A stretch of 64,000 nucleotides of DNA, taken from Winogradskya consettensis. GTDB lineage: Bacteria > Actinomycetota > Actinomycetes > Mycobacteriales > Micromonosporaceae. A program made the translations under genes and the position numbers. Shown here piece by piece: positions 26,227 to 33,935 of the stretch; the stretch's first letter is position 1; each line of letters begins with the position of its first letter. Below the pieces are notes generated by a model, which was not told the DNA's origin, made no database searches, and saw nothing but the letters and a program-made list of their open reading frames with translations. Location of the stretch: NCBI RefSeq assembly GCF_018332715.1, contig NZ_BOQP01000028.1:124001-188000 (forward strand). The letters run 5' to 3'.

Positions 26227-27446
26227 CAGCGCACCTTCTCCGCCGGCGCATACCGGGCCGCGGCGGCCAGCAGCACGAGGTCGCCGTCCGGCGCTGTCCC
26301 CCGGACATGGCGGGCGTCCACGGCACGTTCCGCGGCTGCCAAGGACTCCTCGGGTTCGACGTCGGCGACCGTCGGCGCCGATCGGGCCATCAGGTCCATG
26401 CTGACCAGCAACGCGACGACCGCCTCCCGCAACAGCACCGGATCGGTGACGTACTGCCCTGCCCACCTCCGGGCGTGGCGTTCAGCGAGCCCGGCCAGGA
26501 TGTCGTCCAGCAGATCCTTCGGGACCGGTACGCCGACCACGAGCGCACCGGGATCCGGGCGCAGCCGCTCGGTCAGGGCACCGATCGTGAGCAGCGCGGC
26601 CTGCGCGACGGTGCCGTTGCCGGGGAACGACACATCGCTCAGGGAGTCGTCCGGATCCAGCAGGGCAGCCCCCTCGGCCCGCAGCTCCGCCTGCAAACCC
26701 AGATAATCGAGGTACGAGCGTTCGTCGCGGCGCTGTTCGCGGCGCAGCCACACCCGATCGGCGCCGGTCAGATCGTCGACGTAGAGCACCGGCTCCTCGC
26801 ACAACCGCCGCCGCACCCGATGCCGTGAACCGCCCTGACCCGGCCCGGCGGCGTGGGCGACGAACTCCGCGGGTGTGGCGGTGCGCCCGGGCGGCGTGGC
26901 CATCAGGTGCGCGACGATGTCCCTCTCGACCGTCAGCAGCGCCTCGGCCTGATCATCGTCGGCGTATCCGGTCACGCTGCCCTGCTCCTCACGCAGCGCT
27001 GACCACGCCACCATCTGGCGCAGCGCGGCACCGAGGGCCCGTCGCTCGGCGGGGCGCTGCGCGTCACCCAGTTCGATGCCGGCCTCGACGGCGGCTGCCC
27101 GGATGTCTGCGACGAGCTGGGACAGCAGCACCTGCTCGGGACAGGTGAGCAGCACTGCGGTGGTCAGGGCGAGGTATGCGTACATCCGTGGGGTGAACTG
27201 CCCGGTCGGACGTTGCAGGGGCCTGCCCCGACCCTGGCCGAGGCCTGGTTTGAAGAGTCGGGCGAAACCGGCCTCCACCACGAGCCGGTAGCCCAGGAAC
27301 GTGCCGAACCAGGTCCGCAACCACTCGGCGTGCCGGCGGACCAGGGCGAACTCGTCGCTGTTGGGCAGCAGGAGCGGCTCGGCCAGCAGCGCCCGGATCG
27401 CCCGGCGGCGCTCCGCCTCCAGTGCGATGTCGTGGTCGTCAGTCAA
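26226..27446 (-). CDS. jetB: Wadjet subunit JetB (DUF2398, TIGR02678-like)
   Basis: A 406-residue protein matching the DUF2398 family (ERRRAIRALLAEPLL, FGTFLGYRLVVE, GFARLFKP, RPTGQFTPRMYAYLALTTAVL, EPVLYVDDLTGADRVWLRREQRR). By analogy with MukE/kite-type subunits it bridges the JetC heads. The start is TTG 27446, giving an 8-nt overlap with jetA and a GGGAG site 7 nt upstream. Second gene of the operon. Confidence 0.9.
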   Translation of the reverse strand: MTDDHDIALEAERRRAIRALLAEPLLLPNSDEFALVRRHAEWLRTWFGTFLGYRLVVEAGFARLFKPGLGQGRGRPLQRPTGQFTPRMYAYLALTTAVLLTCPEQVLLSQLVADIRAAAVEAGIELGDAQRPAERRALGAALRQMVAWSALREEQGSVTGYADDDQAEALLTVERDIVAHLMATPPGRTATPAEFVAHAAGPGQGGSRHRVRRRLCEEPVLYVDDLTGADRVWLRREQRRDERSYLDYLGLQAELRAEGAALLDPDDSLSDVSFPGNGTVAQAALLTIGALTERLRPDPGALVVGVPVPKDLLDDILAGLAERHARRWAGQYVTDPVLLREAVVALLVSMDLMARSAPTVADVEPEESLAAAERAVDARHVRGTAPDGDLVLLAAAARYAPAEKVR

Positions 27447-28941
27447 CGCTCGGCTCCCACCGGGTGATCGCAATGTCGATGTCCTGCGTGGTGAGGTCGC
27501 CGGTCGCCGACCGCAGCGTGAGCTCGTGGCGTGGCTTGCTGATCAGTTCACACCGCATCGAGAGGTCCAGATTGGCGGTGACCGCGTCGCCTCGTTCCGG
27601 ATCGCCGGCGCCCAGGGCCTGGGCCATCAACTCCAGCAGCAGCCGGATCGCGGGCTCGGACAGCAGCACGTCACCCAGGTTCGCCGCCGCGGACAGCAGT
27701 TCGGCGGCCGCCGCTGAGCGTTGCCGCTGCTCCTGCGCGGCCCGGTCGATGAGCGCCTGCCGCTGGGTGCTGCGGTCGGCGATCCCCGACACCCGGCCGC
27801 GTGCCGCCCGGACACCTCGATCGCGCAACGACACCGGCACCTCGACCGCGGGGGCGGGCCACCAGCTCGTGGTCGCCGGCACCACGACCTGGGCGTCGGC
27901 GGCGATGCCGAGATGCCGCGCCGGGTACAGCCCGAACGCCGAGGTGAACAGGTCAGCGGCGGTGTCCTCGTCGGCTGCGTCGAGCCAGGACGCGAGCCGC
28001 AGCAGCTCCCGGCGCCGGGACGCGCCCTGACCCACCGAACGGATCATCCGTTTGGCGTTCGCCAGCAGCGACTGCAAGGCCCGCATCGTCGCGTCACGCA
28101 GCTGGGACACCTCACTGCGTCGGCCGTCGACGTCGCTGAACCAGGCCCGCAGCCCCATCCAGTCGGCCAGGTCGTGACCGCGGCTGTGCTGCACGGCGAC
28201 ACCGAGGTCAGCGGCTGCCCCGGCCAGGCCACCCTCCCGCAGCACTGTCATGAGCGCTGGAAGGTGTGGCCACAACCGCTCCAGGTGTCGCTCGATGCGG
28301 GGTGTGAGCAGCACGATCTCCTCGGTGATCGACTCGATGTAGTCCAGCAGGAGATCCTTGAACCCCGAGTACTCGGCGCTGTCCAGGTCATAACGGGCGA
28401 GCACCTGACCGAGGAACGCGTAGAAGTCGCGAACCGAGTCCCGGAACGTCCAGAACTGGGCGAACACCGTGGCGACCCGCTCCCTGGCGGTGCCCGCGTC
28501 GATGCCGCCCGGCTGTTCGAGACGGTCCGCGAGATCGGTCAGGCCCTGGCTGATCAGACCCAGCAGTTCCCGGCTGATCTCCCGCGCGGCGTCGGCGCTG
28601 GACTGCACCTCGTCGGCCTGCCGCTGCACCCGCTCACCCAGCGGCGTCAGCTGGTAACGCGACCTCGTGCGCTGATACTCCTCGATGCTCTTCACGCGGA
28701 CCGTGTGGGAGCTGGGGAGCAGGTTGCCCCAGGTGACAAGCCTGTTGAGCCGGCTCACCGCGGTGTCGAGGGTGATCTCGAGGTTGCCGGCGGCGAGTTC
28801 CTCGACGACCTGCTGGGCGGAGAGATCGGTCATCAGAGAATGGGTGAACAGACGCATGATCACGAGATATGAAGCTCGCTCGGGCACGGTCAGGTAGGTG
28901 AAGGCGTCAAAGCGGCCCAGGTCCTCCTCCGCCTCGCCCAC
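27439..28941 (-). CDS. jetA: Wadjet kleisin-like subunit JetA (DUF2397, TIGR02677-like)
   Basis: A 500-residue protein of the DUF2397 family. The N-terminal winged helix is recognisable (RFDAFTYLTVPERASYLVIMRLF, then LDTAVSRLNRLVTWGNL), followed by a long helical region and a C-terminal domain ending TTQDIDIAITRW. By analogy with MukF/kleisins it links the JetC dimer. The start is GTG 28941, since the family N-terminus begins just after it; no strong ribosome site is seen. First gene of the jetABCD operon. Confidence 0.9.
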   Translation of the reverse strand: MGEAEEDLGRFDAFTYLTVPERASYLVIMRLFTHSLMTDLSAQQVVEELAAGNLEITLDTAVSRLNRLVTWGNLLPSSHTVRVKSIEEYQRTRSRYQLTPLGERVQRQADEVQSSADAAREISRELLGLISQGLTDLADRLEQPGGIDAGTARERVATVFAQFWTFRDSVRDFYAFLGQVLARYDLDSAEYSGFKDLLLDYIESITEEIVLLTPRIERHLERLWPHLPALMTVLREGGLAGAAADLGVAVQHSRGHDLADWMGLRAWFSDVDGRRSEVSQLRDATMRALQSLLANAKRMIRSVGQGASRRRELLRLASWLDAADEDTAADLFTSAFGLYPARHLGIAADAQVVVPATTSWWPAPAVEVPVSLRDRGVRAARGRVSGIADRSTQRQALIDRAAQEQRQRSAAAAELLSAAANLGDVLLSEPAIRLLLELMAQALGAGDPERGDAVTANLDLSMRCELISKPRHELTLRSATGDLTTQDIDIAITRWEPSVD

Positions 28942-28992
28942 GCTCCGAGAATAGGCGACCACCACCGGCCACGGTAGAACAGGGAGTTCCTG

Positions 28993-29169
28993 ATGCGGAC
29001 CGCCGGAATGTTCATCGAACTCGGCCAGACCCGTCACCCGGAACCGGCGCCGCGCATCGCCGATCACATCGGCGCGGAACCGATCGACGACGCGGGCCTG
29101 GTGACGCGGTACCTCGACCACGGCTACGTGCTGATCGACATGATGGACGCCGAGTACCTCGCGTTCTGA
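28993..29169 (+). CDS. Small unknown protein, 58 residues
   Basis: ATG 28993 with GGGAG 6 nt upstream opens a 58-codon frame ending in TGA at 29167. The product (GMFIELGQTRHPEPAPRIAD ... LVTRYLDHGYVLIDMMDAEY) is acidic, has balanced composition and GC-rich third positions, and lies in the divergent space upstream of jetA. I do not recognise it. It may be unrelated to Wadjet, or a small accessory protein or regulator. Confidence 0.6.
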   Translation: MRTAGMFIELGQTRHPEPAPRIADHIGAEPIDDAGLVTRYLDHGYVLIDMMDAEYLAF

Positions 29170-29221
29170 CTGGAGGCCTCTAACCGAACGGTCGCCAATG
29201 GGTTCCGGCTACGCTGCGGCG

Positions 29222-29575
29222 GTGGAACGTGGGACGAAGCTGGTGGTCGTGGTGCGGGCCGACCTGGCGATGGGTAAAGGGAAGATCGCGGCGCAGGTGG
29301 CGCATGCGGCGGTGACTGCGGCGCTGCTCGAGCAGGAGACGGCTGCTTTCGCTGCGTGGTGGCGGGCCGGGCAGCCGAAGGTGGTGCTGCGGATCGGCAG
29401 CGAGGCCGCCCTCACCGAGATCGGCGAGCGGGCGAAGGCTGCCGGTCTGCCGGTGCACGCCATCCGGGATGCGGGCCGCACTCAGGTTTCCGCCGGCACG
29501 ATGACGTGCTGCGCGATCGGGCCCGGTGACACTGAGCAGATCGATCGGGTCACGGGGGCCTTGGCTCTGTTGTGA
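29222..29575 (+). CDS. Pth2-type peptidyl-tRNA hydrolase
   Basis: A 117-residue protein of the archaeal/eukaryal-type peptidyl-tRNA hydrolase 2 fold: KLVVVVRADLAMGKGKIAAQVAHAA is the family signature, with later AGLPVHAIRDAGRTQVSAGT and AIGPGDTEQID. It would release peptides from tRNA in the cytosol, beside the usual bacterial Pth. The start at GTG 29222 gives the family N-terminus and has a TACGCT box 6 nt upstream (leaderless); ATG 29198 is the alternative. Confidence 0.85.
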   Translation: MERGTKLVVVVRADLAMGKGKIAAQVAHAAVTAALLEQETAAFAAWWRAGQPKVVLRIGSEAALTEIGERAKAAGLPVHAIRDAGRTQVSAGTMTCCAIGPGDTEQIDRVTGALALL

Positions 29576-29640
29576 GGCCTGCAGGGCTTTCCCTCTGTGC
29601 GTGGATCCGAGCTTCCGTGCCGATCTGCGAGATGATCGAC

Positions 29641-29691
29641 CCTGAAGACTGATCCTGCGGGGGAGCGGGGCGCGGTCGTCGAACAATTGGT
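29641..29691 (+). repeat. Right copy of 51-bp direct repeat flanking the Wadjet block
   Basis: Pairs with 20906-20956. It begins inside what looks like the last codons of a lost third 186-codon paralogue (ATG ATC GAC CCT GAA GAC TGA, compared with GGG CCT GAC GAC TGA in copy 2). It continues into the open frame of the small gene at 29687. Confidence 0.82.
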
Positions 29692-29902
29692 GGTCCTGCT
29701 TCCTCTGTTGCGTGGTGAAGGATGGTTCCTTACCCCGTTCAACACGTCGGTGAGCGAGGCCGGGGAGGTCGTACTGCTTTTCCGGCCCGACGACAGGGAT
29801 CTGGGTCAGGCGCTGGTGCAGCGTCTTTCGGAACTTGCTCCCGGCCTTGCCGTCGTGGTGAAGCTCAGCGCGGCCGCCCGGCACGTGATCTTCCGGCTGT
29901 GA
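29687..29902 (+). CDS. Small unknown protein overlapping the repeat
   Basis: A 71-residue frame from TTG 29687; the open frame extends back to 29642 without a standard start codon. The product (LLRGEGWFLTPFNTSVSEAGEVVLLFRPDD ... LVQRLSELAP) has a natural composition and GC-rich third positions. The left repeat arm encodes the same N-terminal residues (RGAVVEQLV), so the family probably once followed the 186-codon gene directly. Its function is unknown. Confidence 0.5.
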   Translation: MVVLLPLLRGEGWFLTPFNTSVSEAGEVVLLFRPDDRDLGQALVQRLSELAPGLAVVVKLSAAARHVIFRL

Positions 29903-30312
29903 GCTGCGAAGGAGCGGCCCTTGTCGCGACTTCCGTCAGGCAGCAGTGCTTTCCGAGGTTTCTGCAATTGCCCGGCCGTGAATTGAAATGATCACTGTTT
30001 CGAAACTTCCGGCGGATGATGGGCGAGCGCGTCCATCCCGGAAATGTGCCCTGAAAAAATCTTCGGCGTAAAAGTGTTACGCCGCGATCGGTTTCCGAGT
30101 CCGCGATAAACGTGCCGGACTGACTTCGTGAATTGCCGTGACGCCCCCTTGAGCTGCTCGAAACAATCTGGCAATATTGGCGAATCTGAATGGGTAGTAC
30201 CCGTCTCTTTCGTCCCCCTTCCCTCGGCATGGAGTGGATCTAGACGTTTGCCGTGCGATGTGAACGCTCACATCACCGCGCCGGGGCCGCCGCCCGATGA
30301 ATGGAGTGCACG
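29903..30312. other. Regulatory region upstream of the arabinan operon
   Basis: 410 bp without a gene, AT-richer than its flanks. It holds an 8-bp hairpin (CGGCGTAA/TTACGCCG, 30064-30084) and the LacI-type palindrome at 30257-30274. The run AAAGTGTTACG inside the hairpin recurs near 50915, upstream of the GH127 gene. Confidence 0.6.
30257..30274. promoter_or_regulatory. LacI-type operator
   Basis: GATGTGAACGCTCACATC is a perfect 7-bp inverted repeat with an ACGC centre, about 40 bp before the first gene of the operon. The form resembles sites of LacI-family sugar repressors. A related half-site precedes the GH127 gene. Confidence 0.7.
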
Positions 30313-32394
30313 ATGAATGCCAACGATGAGGGTCCGCCGACAGCTCCGCGGCGACGAGGCCTGGTGCATGCCGTCCTTGCCCTGATGACCGTGCTGGCCG
30401 GGGGGATCGTCGTCGCGGGCACCGCGACGGAGGCCGGCGCGGCCACGATCGACACCGGTGCGTCGTACGTGCTGGTCAACCGCAACAGCGGCAAAGCCCT
30501 GGACGTCTACAACCTGGCCACCACCGACGGGGCGCGGATCACCCAGTGGGCCCGCAACGACGGCGCCCAGCAGCAGTGGCAGTTCGTCGACTCCGGCGGC
30601 GGTTTCTACCGGTTGAAGTCGAAGCTGTCCGGCAAGGTCCTCGACGTCGCGAACCGGTCGACCGCCGACGGCGCGGCGGTCGTGCAGTGGACCGACAACA
30701 ACGGCACCAACCAGCAGTTCAGTGTGCAGGACGTCGACGGTTACATCCAGCTGATCAACCGCAACAGCGGCAAGGCCCTCGAGGTTCAGGGTGCCTCCAC
30801 CGCCGACGGCGGCAACATCGTGCAGTACGCCGACTGGAACGGCACCAACCAGCAATGGCAACTGGTCCCGGTCGGTGGCACCACACCCACCACACCGCCC
30901 AGTGGCACGTTCACCAATCCGGTGATGTGGCAGGACTTCGCCGACGGCGACATCATCCGCGTCGGGGACGTCTACTACTACTCGGCGTCGACCATGCACT
31001 ACTCCCCGGGCGCCCCGATCCTGCGCTCCTACGACCTGGTCAACTGGGAGTACGCAGGACACTCCGTACCCCGGCTCGACTTCGACTCCAACGCCTACGA
31101 CCTCAACGGAGGCCGGGCGTACGTCAAGGGCATCTGGGCGTCCGCTTTCAACTACCGGCCCAGCACCAGCACCTACTACTGGCTGGGCTGCACCGAGTTC
31201 AACCGCACCTACGTCTACACCTCGGCCTCGGCGGGCAGCGGATGGGCCAAGAAGGCCCGGATCAACAAGTGCTACTACGACGCCGGGCTGCTGTTCGACA
31301 ACGACACCCCCTACGTCGCGTACGGCAACGGCACCATCAGCGTGGCCCAGTTGTCCTCCGACCTCACCTCCGAGGTGCGCTCGCAGACCGTCTACCAGAC
31401 CCCGTCGAACATCGGCACCCTCGAGGGCTCACGGATGTACAGGCGCGGCAACTACTACTACATCTGGCTCACCCGCCCGGCGAACGGTCAGTACGTGCTG
31501 CGCTCGACGAGCCCGTGGGGACCGTACGAACAGCGTCAGGTCCTGCTCGACCTGCCCGGACCGATCAGCGGTGGCGGGGTACCCCATCAGGGTGGTCTCG
31601 TCCAGACGCAGAACGGTGAGTGGTGGTACATGGCCTTCACCGACGCCTACCCCGGCGGCCGGATGCCGACGCTGGCCCCGATCACCTGGAGCGGCGACGG
31701 CTGGCCGGTCCTGCAGACCGTCAACGGCCGATGGAGCACCACCTACCCCCGCCCCAACCTGCCCTCGCACCCGCTGACCCCGATGACCGGCACCGACACC
31801 TTCACCGGATCCGCCCTGGGCCCGCAGTGGGAGTGGAACCACAACCCGGACAACAGCAAATGGACAGCCGGCAGCGGCCTGCACCTGTCGACCGCGACCG
31901 TCACCAACGACCTCTACACCGCCCGCAACACCCTCACCCACCGCATCCAGGGACCGACGTCGACCGCCACGGTCGAGCTCGACTACAGCAGCATGCGCGA
32001 CGGCGACCGCACCGGCCTGGCCATGCTGCGCGACTCCTCGGCCTGGATCGGCGTCAAACGCGACAACGGCACCACCCGGGTGACCATGGTCAACGGCCTC
32101 ACCATGGACGCCAGCTGGAACACCACCGGCACCGGGAACGAAACGGCCGGAGCCACCGTCTCCGGAGGCCGGATCTGGCTGCGGGCCGCCGCCGACATCC
32201 GGCCCGGGTCCGGCCGGCAGGCCACGTTCTCGTACAGCACCGACGGCGTCACCTTCACCACCCTCGGCCCGGCGTTCACCCTCACCAACGCCTGGCAGTT
32301 CTTCATGGGCTACCGCTTCGGGATCTTCGACTACGCCACCCAGGCCCTCGGCGGCGCCGTCACCGTCCGCAGCTTCGCCCTGACCACCCCCTGA
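30313..32394 (+). CDS. Secreted GH43 glycosidase with N-terminal RICIN module
   Basis: A 693-residue secreted enzyme. A signal peptide (about 1-43, ending AGAA) is followed by a beta-trefoil RICIN/CBM13-type module with three QxW repeats (about 45-185) and a GH43 five-bladed propeller (about 195-490). The GH43 triad residues are visible in DFADGDIIRV (base), YYDAGLLFD and TLEGSRMY (acid). A C-terminal beta-sandwich (about 495-690) follows, as in GH43 xylosidase/arabinofuranosidase-type enzymes. ATG 30313 has GGAG 6 nt upstream. First gene of the operon; substrate likely arabinoxylan or arabinan. Confidence 0.9.
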   Translation: MNANDEGPPTAPRRRGLVHAVLALMTVLAGGIVVAGTATEAGAATIDTGASYVLVNRNSGKALDVYNLATTDGARITQWARNDGAQQQWQFVDSGGGFYRLKSKLSGKVLDVANRSTADGAAVVQWTDNNGTNQQFSVQDVDGYIQLINRNSGKALEVQGASTADGGNIVQYADWNGTNQQWQLVPVGGTTPTTPPSGTFTNPVMWQDFADGDIIRVGDVYYYSASTMHYSPGAPILRSYDLVNWEYAGHSVPRLDFDSNAYDLNGGRAYVKGIWASAFNYRPSTSTYYWLGCTEFNRTYVYTSASAGSGWAKKARINKCYYDAGLLFDNDTPYVAYGNGTISVAQLSSDLTSEVRSQTVYQTPSNIGTLEGSRMYRRGNYYYIWLTRPANGQYVLRSTSPWGPYEQRQVLLDLPGPISGGGVPHQGGLVQTQNGEWWYMAFTDAYPGGRMPTLAPITWSGDGWPVLQTVNGRWSTTYPRPNLPSHPLTPMTGTDTFTGSALGPQWEWNHNPDNSKWTAGSGLHLSTATVTNDLYTARNTLTHRIQGPTSTATVELDYSSMRDGDRTGLAMLRDSSAWIGVKRDNGTTRVTMVNGLTMDASWNTTGTGNETAGATVSGGRIWLRAAADIRPGSGRQATFSYSTDGVTFTTLGPAFTLTNAWQFFMGYRFGIFDYATQALGGAVTVRSFALTTP
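30448..30860 (+). repeat. RICIN-module duplication, copy 1
   Basis: The DNA for the RICIN module is nearly identical, without gaps, to 32559-32971 in the next gene. Only scattered substitutions are seen over 413 bp, which means recent duplication or gene conversion. Confidence 0.9.
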
Positions 32395-32426
32395 CCGCAT
32401 CCACCCGTCCCCGACAAGGAGTCCCC

Positions 32427-33932
32427 GTGCATCCCGAGACCCTCAGCAGCCCCGCACCCCGGCGGCGCCGCTGGCACGCAGCCGCCGCCGCCGTGATCAC
32501 CACCCTGGCGGGCGGACTGTTCGCCATCGCCCAGGCGCCCGCCGCCTCGGCCGCGACCATCGACACCAGCGCTTCGTACGTGCTGGTCAACCGCAACAGC
32601 GGCAAAGCCCTGGACGTCTACAACCTGGCCACCACCGACGGCGCGCGGATCACCCAGTGGGCCCGCAACGACGGCGCCCAGCAGCAGTGGCAGTTCGTCG
32701 ACTCCGGCGGCGGCTACTACCGGTTGAAGTCGAAGCTGTCCGGCAAGGTCCTCGACGTCTACAACCTGTCCACCGCCGACGGTGCCGCCGTGGTGCAGTG
32801 GACCGACAACAACACCACCAACCAGCAGTTCAGCGTGCAGGACGTCGACGGCTACATCCAGCTGATCAACCGCAACAGCGGTAAGGCCCTCGAGGTCCAG
32901 GGTGCCTCCACCGCCGACGGCGGCAACATCGTGCAGTACGCCGACTGGAACGGCACCAACCAGCAATGGCAGCTCGCCCTGGTCGGCGGCACCAGCCCCA
33001 CGACACCACCGCCGAGCGGCTCCTGCACCCTGCCGTCGAGCTACCGGTGGTCCTCGACCGGCGCCCTGGCGAACCCCAAGTCCGGGTGGGTGTCACTCAA
33101 GGACTTCACCACCGCTCCCTACAACGGCAAACAACTCGTGTACGCCACCACGCACGACTACGGGACGTCGTGGGGGTCGATGAACTTCAGCCTCGTCAAC
33201 GGTTTCTCCGAGCTCGGCTCGGCAACCCAGACCGCGATGACCTCGGGTACGGTCGCGCCGTCGCTGTTCTACTTCGCGCCGAAGAACATCTGGGTGCTGA
33301 CCTACCAGTGGGGCTCGTGGCCGTTCATCTACCGGACCTCCAGCGACCCCACCAACGCCAACGGATGGTCCGCACCGCAGGCGTTGTTCACCGGCAGCAT
33401 CACCGGATCGGGCACCGGACCCATCGACCAGACCATCATCGGTGACAGCCAGAACATGTACCTGTTCTTCGCCGGCGACAACGGCAAGATCTACCGGGCC
33501 AGCATGCCGATCGGGAACTTCCCCGGCAACTTCGGCACCTCGTACACCACGATCATGAGTGACACGACCAACAACCTGTTCGAAGCACCCCAGGTCTACA
33601 AGGTCCAAGGGCAGAACCAATACCTCATGATCGTCGAGGCGATCGGCGCCAACGGGCGCTACTTCCGGTCCTTCACCGCCACCAGCCTCGGCGGTTCGTG
33701 GACGCCGCAGGCAGCCACCGAGAACAACCCGTTCGCCGGCAAGGCCAACAGCGGCGCCACCTGGACCAACGACATCAGCCACGGCGAACTGATCCGCACC
33801 AACGCCGACCAGACCATGACCGTCGACCCCTGCAACCTGCAACTGCTCTACCAGGGCCGCAACCCCAACTCCGACGGCGTCGACTACGGCCTGCTGCCGT
33901 ACCGGCCCGGGCTGCTGACCAGGCAGCGCTGA
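32427..33932 (+). CDS. Secreted GH62 alpha-L-arabinofuranosidase with RICIN module
   Basis: A 501-residue secreted enzyme. A signal peptide (about 1-46) is followed by a RICIN module (about 48-190) and a GH62 catalytic domain (about 200-500, starting CTLPSSYRWSSTGALANPK). Putative catalytic acids lie in VSLKDFTTAPYNG, TGPIDQTIIGD and NNLFEAPQVY. GH62 enzymes remove arabinofuranosyl side chains from arabinoxylan. GTG 32427 has AGGAG 5 nt upstream, 32 bp after the GH43 stop, so it is in the same operon. Confidence 0.93.
   Translation: MHPETLSSPAPRRRRWHAAAAAVITTLAGGLFAIAQAPAASAATIDTSASYVLVNRNSGKALDVYNLATTDGARITQWARNDGAQQQWQFVDSGGGYYRLKSKLSGKVLDVYNLSTADGAAVVQWTDNNTTNQQFSVQDVDGYIQLINRNSGKALEVQGASTADGGNIVQYADWNGTNQQWQLALVGGTSPTTPPPSGSCTLPSSYRWSSTGALANPKSGWVSLKDFTTAPYNGKQLVYATTHDYGTSWGSMNFSLVNGFSELGSATQTAMTSGTVAPSLFYFAPKNIWVLTYQWGSWPFIYRTSSDPTNANGWSAPQALFTGSITGSGTGPIDQTIIGDSQNMYLFFAGDNGKIYRASMPIGNFPGNFGTSYTTIMSDTTNNLFEAPQVYKVQGQNQYLMIVEAIGANGRYFRSFTATSLGGSWTPQAATENNPFAGKANSGATWTNDISHGELIRTNADQTMTVDPCNLQLLYQGRNPNSDGVDYGLLPYRPGLLTRQR
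32559..32971 (+). repeat. RICIN-module duplication, copy 2
   Basis: Second copy of the 413-bp RICIN-coding segment described at 30448-30860, in register at a constant offset of 2111 bp. Confidence 0.9.
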
Positions 33933-33935
33933 GCC

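Noticed and set aside
22201..26706. Very long plus-strand frames (up to about 600 codons) opposite jetC and jetB
   Set aside because: Compositionally odd Gly/Ala/Arg-rich shadows of GC-rich minus-strand genes.
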